DNA of 64,000 bases, taken from NCBI GenBank assembly GCA_938743325.2, contig OW568902.1, positions 186,001-250,000 on the forward strand, written 5' to 3'. The stretch is from Pycnococcus provasolii. Lineage: Eukaryota; Chlorophyta; Pseudoscourfieldiophyceae; Pseudoscourfieldiales; Pycnococcaceae. Below the pieces are notes generated by a model. That model was not told the origin of the DNA, searched no databases, and saw only the letters and a list, made by a program, of their open reading frames with translations. This document shows, in pieces, positions 58,349 to 64,000 of this stretch (positions are counted from its first letter, which is position 1; every line of letters begins with the position of its first letter). Both the position numbers and the translations under genes were made by a program.

Positions 58349-61300
58349 ATGCTCGTGCACGCGCCGGGCCAGCGCCATGGCGCTGGGCGCGCAGTGGCGT
58401 TCGTCTCCAGCCGTACGCATGCTGGACCTCGTATTCGACCTCGCTGGATTTCGGCGGCAATCCAAATCAAACACGATGGTGCTGGCGCTTCGTCCGTGGG
58501 AATCTCAGACGAGGAATCCTTACGACGTCGTTCTCTGGAATCGGAGAAACTCGAAAAAGCTCAAGAAAGAGCGAGGCAGTTCGCAGAGGCGAAAGCGATG
58601 CAACTTGCCGAGAATACCGGTGCGACGTCAATCAATACCAAAAAGGCGAAAGTTGTGCACTTCCGCGTCTACTACCCGTGCGAGCATGGGGCCAGCGTGC
58701 TCGTATGCGGAAGCGTCGACCGGCTCGGGAACTGGGATCCCGAAAAGGCGATTCCACTCACGTGGACAGACAGCGACGTCTGGGCCGCTGACATTCCCAT
58801 CGACGAAGACCTCATCGACGCCTGCGAGTTCAAGGTGATGGTCAAGCGGAGCGACGGGTCCATCAGCTGGGAATCTGGACCCAACCAACGCATACGAAGA
58901 GACGAGGACCGAGACGACGCGAACGAGGAGACCACAACTCCACCACCACCGCCACCAACGACGTCGTATCCTGCTGTGACTCAGGCTCAGGCGAGAGAGA
59001 AGCTCAGGCAACAAGTCGAAGCGCTGGCTCAAGAAAACGAAAAGGCGCGGCAGCAACTACATGGTCTACGGCAAAGAGAGGCGGAATCTCGCGCTCAGGC
59101 GTTCGCGAAGGCTAAGGCTGAGCAGCACTCTTCTGCAGGACAAATCCCAGCAGCACCAGCGAATCTTCAAAACGTGGACAACACGAAGAAGCTGGTGCAC
59201 CTCCGCGTGCATCTCGCCTCCGAATTTGGTGACAGCGTATTCGTCTCCGGGTCTGTCACGGATCTCGGCAACTGGGACCCGCAGAAAGCATTGCCGCTGA
59301 AATGGACAGCCAGTGACGTGTGGTCTGCCGATGTGCCAATCAACAACACGGAGATCGACACGTGCGAGTTCAAAGTAATGGTGAAACGGCGCGACGGAAG
59401 TATCGCATGGGAACCCGGTCCGAATCAGCGCATCCGACGCACAGAAGGTGACAAAAGGTCGTCACAAAAACCACATGCTCAAATCCAGGCGCAGACACAG
59501 CATCAAGCTGACGAGCAGGCGAAGGCGCGAGCGGCTGCCGATGCGAAGGCGCGCGAGCAGCGCGATGCTCAGCGTCAGAAGCAGGCTGAGGAGCGCGCAA
59601 AAGCCTTCTTAGCTGCCAAGCAGTCGCAGTCGCCGTCGCCATCTTCACCGCCGTCTACATCGCCGCCCTCGTCACCACGGGCGGCGAAATCGAAGCAGCA
59701 GGCGGGCGAGCAGGCGAGGGCACAAGCTGCGGCTGATTTGAGGGCGCGCGAGCAGCGCGATGCTCAGCGTCAGAAGCAGGCGGACGCTCGCGCGCAGGCG
59801 TATGCTGCGGCGAAGCAGATGTCGCCGCCGCCGTCGCCCCGTGCGATGCCGTCATCTGCTCCAGTGCCGGCAGTTCCCTCGCCGCAAGCGCAGGCGCAAT
59901 CGAAGCAGCAGGCGGACGTGCAGGCGAGAGCACAAGCTGCGGCTGACCTGAGGGCGCGCGAGCAGCTCGATGCTCAGCGTCAGAAGCAGGCGGACGCTCG
60001 CGCGCAGGCGTATGCTGCGGCGAAGCAGACGTCGCCGCCGCCGTCGCCCCGTGCGATGCCGTCATCTGCTCCAGTGCCGGCAGTTCCCTCGCCGCAAGCG
60101 CAGGCGCAATCGAAGCAGCAGGCGGACGAGCAGGCGAGGGCACAAGCTGCGACTGACTTGAGGGCGCGCGAGCAGCTCGATGCTCAGCGTCAGAAGCAGG
60201 CGGACGCTCGCGCGCAGGCGTATGCTGCGGCGAAGCAGACGTCGCCGCCGCCGTCGCCCCGTGCGATGCCGTCATCTGCTCCAGTGCCGGCAGTTCCCTC
60301 GCCGCAAGCGCAGGCGCAATCGAAGCAGCAGGCGGACGAGCAGGCGAGGGCACAAGCTGCGGCTGACCTGAGGGCGCGCGAGCAGCTCGATGCTCAGCGT
60401 CAGAAGCAGGCGGACGCTCGCGCGCAGGCGTATGCTGCGGCGAAGCAGATGTCGCCGCCGCCGTCGCCCCGTGCGATGCCGTCATCTGCTCCAGTGCCGG
60501 CAGTTCCCTCGCCGCAAGCGCAGGCGCAATCGAAGCAGCAGGCGGACGAGCAGGCGAGGGCACAAGCTGCGGCTGACCTGAGGGCGCGCGAGCAGCTCGA
60601 TGCTCAGCTTCAGAAGCAGGCGGACGCTCGCGCGCAGGCGTATGCTGCGGCGAAGCAGACGTCGCCGCCGCCGTCGCCCCGTGCGATGCCGTCATCTGCA
60701 CCGGCGCCGGCAGTTCCCTCGCCGCAAGCGCAGGCGCAATCGAAGCAGCAGGCGGACGAGCAGGCGAGGGCACAAGCTGCGACTGACTTGAGGGCGCGCG
60801 AGCAGCTCGATGCTCAGCGTCAGAAGCAGGCGGACGCTCGCGCGCAGGCGTATGCTGCGGCGAAGCAGACGTCGCCGCCGCCGTCGCCCCGTGCGATGCC
60901 GTCATCTGCTCCAGTGCCGGCAGTTCCCTCGCCGCAAGCGCAGGCGCAATCGAAGCAGCAGGCGGACGAGCAGGCGAGGGCACAAGCTGCGGCTGACCTG
61001 AGGGCGCGCGAGCAGCTCGATGCTCAGCGTCAGAAGCAGGCGGACGCTCGCGCGCAGGCGTATGCTGCGGCGAAGCAGATGTCGCCGCCGCCGTCGCCCC
61101 GTGCGATGCCGTCATCTGCTCCAGTGCCGGCAGTTCCCTCGCCGCAAGCGCAGGCGCAATCGAAGCAGCAGGCGGACGAGCAGGCGAGGGCACAAGCTGC
61201 GGCTGACCTGAGGGCGCGCGAGCAGCTCGATGCTCAGCTTCAGAAGCAGGCGGACGCTCGCGCGCAGGCGTATGCTGCGGCGAAGCAGATGTCGCCGCCG

Positions 61301-64000
61301 CCGTCGCCCCGTGCGATGCCGTCATCTGCACCGGCGCCGGCAGTTCCCTCGCCGCAAGCGCAGGCGCAATCGAAGCAGCAGGCGGACGAGCAGGCGAGGG
61401 CACAAGCTGCGGCTGACTTGAGGGCGCGCGAGCAGCTCGATGCTCAGCGTCAGAAGCAGGCGGACGCTCGCGCGCAGGCGTATGCTGCGGCGAAGCAGAT
61501 GTCGCCGCCGCCGTCGCCCCGTGCGATGCCGTCATCTGCTCCAGTGCCGGCAGTTCCCTCGCCGCAAGCGCAGGCGCAATCGAAGCAGCAGGCGGACGAG
61601 CAGGCGAGGGCACAAGCTGCGGCTGACTTGAGGGCGCGCGAGCAGCGCGATGCTCAGCGTCAGAAGCAGGCGGACGCTCGCGCGCAGGCGTATGCTGCGG
61701 CGAAGCAGGCGTCGCCGCCGCCGTCGCCCCGTGCGATGCCGTCATCTGCACCGGCGCCGGCAGTTCCCTCGCCGCAAGCGCAGGCGCAATCGAAGCAGCA
61801 GGCGGACGAGCAGGCGAGGGCACAAGCTGCGGCTGACTTGAGGGCGCGCGAGCAGCGCGATGCTCAGCGTCAGAAGCAGGCGGACGCTCGCGCGCAGGCG
61901 TATGCTGCGGCGAAGCAGACGTCGCCGCCGCCGTCGCCCCGTGCGATGCCGTCATCTGCTCCAGTGCCGGCAGTTCCCTCGCCGCAAGCGCAGGCGCAAT
62001 CGAAGCAGCAGGCGGACGAGCAGGCGAGGGCACAAGCTGCGGCTGACCTGAGGGCGCGCGAGCAGCTCGATGCTCAGCGTCAGAAGCAGGCGGACGCTCG
62101 CGCGCAGGCGTATGCTGCGGCGAAGCAGACGTCGCCGCCGCCGTCGCCCCGTGCGATGCCGTCATCTGCTCCAGTGCCGGCAGTTCCCTCGCCGCAAGCG
62201 CAGGCGCAATCGAAGCAGCAGGCGGACGAGCAGGCGAGGGCACAAGCTGCGGCTGACCTGAGGGCGCGCGAGCAGCTCGATGCTCAGCGTCAGAAGCAGG
62301 CGGACGCTCGCGCGCAGGCGTATGCTGCGGCGAAGCAGATGTCGCCGCCGCCGTCGCCCCGTGCGATGCCGTCATCTGCACCGGCGCCGGCAGTTCCCTC
62401 GCCGCAAGCGCAGGCGCAATCGAAGCAGCAGGCGGACGAGCAGGCGAGGGCGCAAGCTGCGGCTGACTTGAGGGCGCGCGAGCAGCTCGATGCTCAGCGT
62501 CAGAAGCAGGCGGACGCTCGCGCGCAGGCGTATGCTGCGGCGAAGCAGACGTCGCCGCCGCCGTCGCCCCGTGCGATGCCGTCATCTGCTCCGGCGCCGG
62601 CAGTTCCCTCGCCGCAAGCGCAGGCGCAATCGAAGCAGCAGGCGGACGAGCAGGCGAGAGCACAAGCTGCGGCTGACTTGAGGGCGCGCGAGCAGCGCGA
62701 TGCTCAGCGTCAGAAGCAGGCTGAGGAGCGCGCAAAAGCCTTCTTAGCTGCCAAGCAGTCGCAGTCGCCGTCGCCATCTTCACCGCCGTCTACATCGCCG
62801 CCCTCGTCACCACGGGCGACGAAATCGAAGCAGCAGGCGGACGAGCAGGCGAGGGCACAAGCTGCGGCTGATTTGAGGGCGCGCGAGCAGCGCGATGCTC
62901 AGCGTCAGAAGCAGGCGGACGCTCGCGCGCAGGCGTATGCTGCGGCGAAGCAGGCGTCGCCGCTGCCGTCGCCCCGTGCGATGCCGTCATCTGCACCGGC
63001 GCCGGCAGTTCCCTCGCCGCAAGCGCAGGCGCAATCGAAGCAGCAGGCGGACGAGCAAGCGAGGGCGCAAGCTGCGGCTGACCTGAGGGCGCGCGAGCAG
63101 CGCGATGCTCAGCGTCAGAAGCAGGCGGACGCTCGCGCGCAGGCGTATGCTGCGGCGAAGCAGGCGTCGCCGTCATCATCTCCACCAATTTCCCCGACAT
63201 CGTCACCACCCTTATCACCTCGCGCGACGTCGCCGGCTCAAGATGTGCTCAACAAAGAACGACAAGAGCAGGCGGAGGCGGCGTTGCGTATCTGGTCACG
63301 ACAGAAACAGACCGAGGAGCGCATGACGGCGATGCTTCAGCAAGCTGAGGCAGATTCTGCTGCGAAACTTGCAGCCGACGCAAAGATTCGCAGTCATCTC
63401 AATGATCGTCGACAGAAGGAGGCGGAACTTCGAGCAAGGGCATTCGCTGAGGCGAAGGCCACGACTCCACCGCCTCAAGCCGCCTACACGTCACCCGCTT
63501 CTGTTTCGCCAGCGGTGCCGTCGCCTCAGCTGCGACAAGAGGCAAAGCAGCAAGCGGATGACAAGGCAAGGGAAAATGCGGCAGCTGCTGCCAAGGCTCG
63601 AGAGGAGCTGCAGAACCGTCGGAATAAGGACGCAGAAGCGCGCGCGAAAGCATATGCGGATTACAAAGCCTCGACGCCGGCGCCGGCGCCGGTCATTCCG
63701 CAGACGGCACCAGTCGTTCCGCAGGCGCCACCCCAGCCGACGCGAGAGCAGAAACAGGAGCAAGCCCGCATTAAGGCTGCTGCCGATGCGAAGCTTCGCG
63801 GGGCACGAAACCAAATGCAACAGCAGGAGGCGGCATCCCGCGCTAAGGCGTTTGCGGAGGCGAAGGCTGCTCAGTTTGAATCAACGTCTGCACCAGCTGC
63901 ACCGATTCCCGTCGCTGCCCGTGCCGCGTTTGCTCAATCGCACACAGATCAAAAGAAGATTGAGGCGCAGGCGAAGGCGAAGGCTGACGCGCAGGCACGA
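58349..64000 (+). CDS. Large CBM20 protein with 70-residue EAK-motif repeats, partial at right edge
   Basis: The frame is open from ATG 58349 through the window end (1884 codons, no stop seen), so the C-terminus is missing. The N-terminus is Arg/Ser/Gly-rich and transit-like. CBM20 domains lie at about 102-185 and 282-365. Both keep LGNWDP and WE(S/P)GPNQR, the usual starch-site-1 aromatics. Motifs precede and follow each domain (ERARQFAEAK, RQREAESRAQAFAKAK). From about residue 435 to 1605 runs a 70-residue repeat: REQ(L/R)DAQRQKQADARAQA then YAAAKQ, followed by a SPPPSPRAMPSSAP linker and AQSKQQADEQARAQAAADLR. Diverged motif copies continue to the edge. The antisense strand is also open over the repeats, but CBM20 fixes the coding strand. 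It is a candidate starch-anchored, highly multivalent scaffold. A 5' exon upstream is possible. Confidence 0.85.
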   Translation, partial: MLVHAPGQRHGAGRAVAFVSSRTHAGPRIRPRWISAAIQIKHDGAGASSVGISDEESLRRRSLESEKLEKAQERARQFAEAKAMQLAENTGATSINTKKAKVVHFRVYYPCEHGASVLVCGSVDRLGNWDPEKAIPLTWTDSDVWAADIPIDEDLIDACEFKVMVKRSDGSISWESGPNQRIRRDEDRDDANEETTTPPPPPPTTSYPAVTQAQAREKLRQQVEALAQENEKARQQLHGLRQREAESRAQAFAKAKAEQHSSAGQIPAAPANLQNVDNTKKLVHLRVHLASEFGDSVFVSGSVTDLGNWDPQKALPLKWTASDVWSADVPINNTEIDTCEFKVMVKRRDGSIAWEPGPNQRIRRTEGDKRSSQKPHAQIQAQTQHQADEQAKARAAADAKAREQRDAQRQKQAEERAKAFLAAKQSQSPSPSSPPSTSPPSSPRAAKSKQQAGEQARAQAAADLRAREQRDAQRQKQADARAQAYAAAKQMSPPPSPRAMPSSAPVPAVPSPQAQAQSKQQADVQARAQAAADLRAREQLDAQRQKQADARAQAYAAAKQTSPPPSPRAMPSSAPVPAVPSPQAQAQSKQQADEQARAQAATDLRAREQLDAQRQKQADARAQAYAAAKQTSPPPSPRAMPSSAPVPAVPSPQAQAQSKQQADEQARAQAAADLRAREQLDAQRQKQADARAQAYAAAKQMSPPPSPRAMPSSAPVPAVPSPQAQAQSKQQADEQARAQAAADLRAREQLDAQLQKQADARAQAYAAAKQTSPPPSPRAMPSSAPAPAVPSPQAQAQSKQQADEQARAQAATDLRAREQLDAQRQKQADARAQAYAAAKQTSPPPSPRAMPSSAPVPAVPSPQAQAQSKQQADEQARAQAAADLRAREQLDAQRQKQADARAQAYAAAKQMSPPPSPRAMPSSAPVPAVPSPQAQAQSKQQADEQARAQAAADLRAREQLDAQLQKQADARAQAYAAAKQMSPPPSPRAMPSSAPAPAVPSPQAQAQSKQQADEQARAQAAADLRAREQLDAQRQKQADARAQAYAAAKQMSPPPSPRAMPSSAPVPAVPSPQAQAQSKQQADEQARAQAAADLRAREQRDAQRQKQADARAQAYAAAKQASPPPSPRAMPSSAPAPAVPSPQAQAQSKQQADEQARAQAAADLRAREQRDAQRQKQADARAQAYAAAKQTSPPPSPRAMPSSAPVPAVPSPQAQAQSKQQADEQARAQAAADLRAREQLDAQRQKQADARAQAYAAAKQTSPPPSPRAMPSSAPVPAVPSPQAQAQSKQQADEQARAQAAADLRAREQLDAQRQKQADARAQAYAAAKQMSPPPSPRAMPSSAPAPAVPSPQAQAQSKQQADEQARAQAAADLRAREQLDAQRQKQADARAQAYAAAKQTSPPPSPRAMPSSAPAPAVPSPQAQAQSKQQADEQARAQAAADLRAREQRDAQRQKQAEERAKAFLAAKQSQSPSPSSPPSTSPPSSPRATKSKQQADEQARAQAAADLRAREQRDAQRQKQADARAQAYAAAKQASPLPSPRAMPSSAPAPAVPSPQAQAQSKQQADEQARAQAAADLRAREQRDAQRQKQADARAQAYAAAKQASPSSSPPISPTSSPPLSPRATSPAQDVLNKERQEQAEAALRIWSRQKQTEERMTAMLQQAEADSAAKLAADAKIRSHLNDRRQKEAELRARAFAEAKATTPPPQAAYTSPASVSPAVPSPQLRQEAKQQADDKARENAAAAAKAREELQNRRNKDAEARAKAYADYKASTPAPAPVIPQTAPVVPQAPPQPTREQKQEQARIKAAADAKLRGARNQMQQQEAASRAKAFAEAKAAQFESTSAPAAPIPVAARAAFAQSHTDQKKIEAQAKAKADAQAR
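59571..63166 (+). repeat. 210-bp tandem repeat, about 16 units, in the right-edge CBM20 gene
   Basis: Fourteen consecutive units keep an exact 210-bp period (gatgctcagcgtcagaagca at 59759, 59969 and so on to 62489), followed by two more after a break. A variant leader unit (AEERAKAFLAAKQSQSPSP and TSPPSSPRA) occurs both at 59571-59690 and 62711-62830, so the array has a higher-order duplication of about 3.1 kb. Units differ by only a few bases, which indicates recent expansion or homogenisation. Confidence 0.93.

Noticed and set aside
59655-62783. 1042-residue open frame on the minus strand over the 210-bp repeats
   Set aside because: It is the antisense of a GC-rich tandem repeat whose unit lacks stops in several frames. 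The plus frame carries CBM20 domains and the family motif and continues beyond the array, so the minus frame is a shadow.

Overview
The window looks like nuclear DNA of a small unicellular green alga. The genome is compact and intron-poor: only two clear introns were found, of 102 bp and 68 bp. The proteasome subunit ends in the LNYYA tail typical of plant-lineage RPT5. Several proteins carry starch-binding CBM20 domains behind plastid-transit-like N-termini. A starch-storing prasinophyte-type or core green alga fits best; the species cannot be fixed from the sequence.

The main signal is a clustered gene family. Six genes (608-1555 minus, 9443-10798 plus, 10950-18239 minus, 52861-53952 plus, 55088-57436 plus, and 58349 to the right edge plus) share a repeated helical motif close to R-Q-x-E-A-E-x-R-A-x-A-[F/Y/W]-x-E-A-K. 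They come in complementary formats: two short paralogues with a Trp-containing motif and no other domain; one protein with a single CBM20; a giant of about 2430 residues with four CBM20 domains and long coiled coils; a Pro-rich protein ending in a membrane segment; and a protein of more than 1880 residues with two CBM20 domains and a 70-residue tandem repeat. The set recalls the Chlamydomonas pyrenoid parts list (EPYC1-type linker, SAGA-type CBM20 coiled-coil tether, Rubisco-binding membrane protein). I propose, as inference, a pyrenoid or starch-sheath scaffold family.

Other host genes: RPT5 (2102-3409), a bZIP factor (7094-8209), a short coiled-coil protein (18835-19344), a secretory J-domain protein (19565-21661), an LRR plus U-box E3 ligase (22190-23962), a GT29 sialyltransferase-like protein (29818-31347), PIG-F of GPI-anchor synthesis (31580-32194), a large unrecognised protein (32369-36370), a membrane hybrid histidine kinase fused to two receivers, an HPt domain and a class III cyclase (38634-42446), a GT4-type glycosyltransferase (42903-45866), an SGNH hydrolase (46088-47848) and a serine carboxypeptidase (50089-51824). 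Several of these act in or beyond the secretory pathway.

Mobile DNA: 24105-29697 is a complete-looking P-superfamily transposon with terminal inverted repeats, a 7-bp target duplication, a 922-residue transposase and a convergent second gene with a homeodomain-like region. A palindromic foldback-like element (37169-37946) has a relative near 6402-6577. A Harbinger-like element with a TTA duplication (47940-49881) carries a Copia reverse-transcriptase relic. Two more Copia fossils flank a 32-bp minisatellite at 4175-6394.
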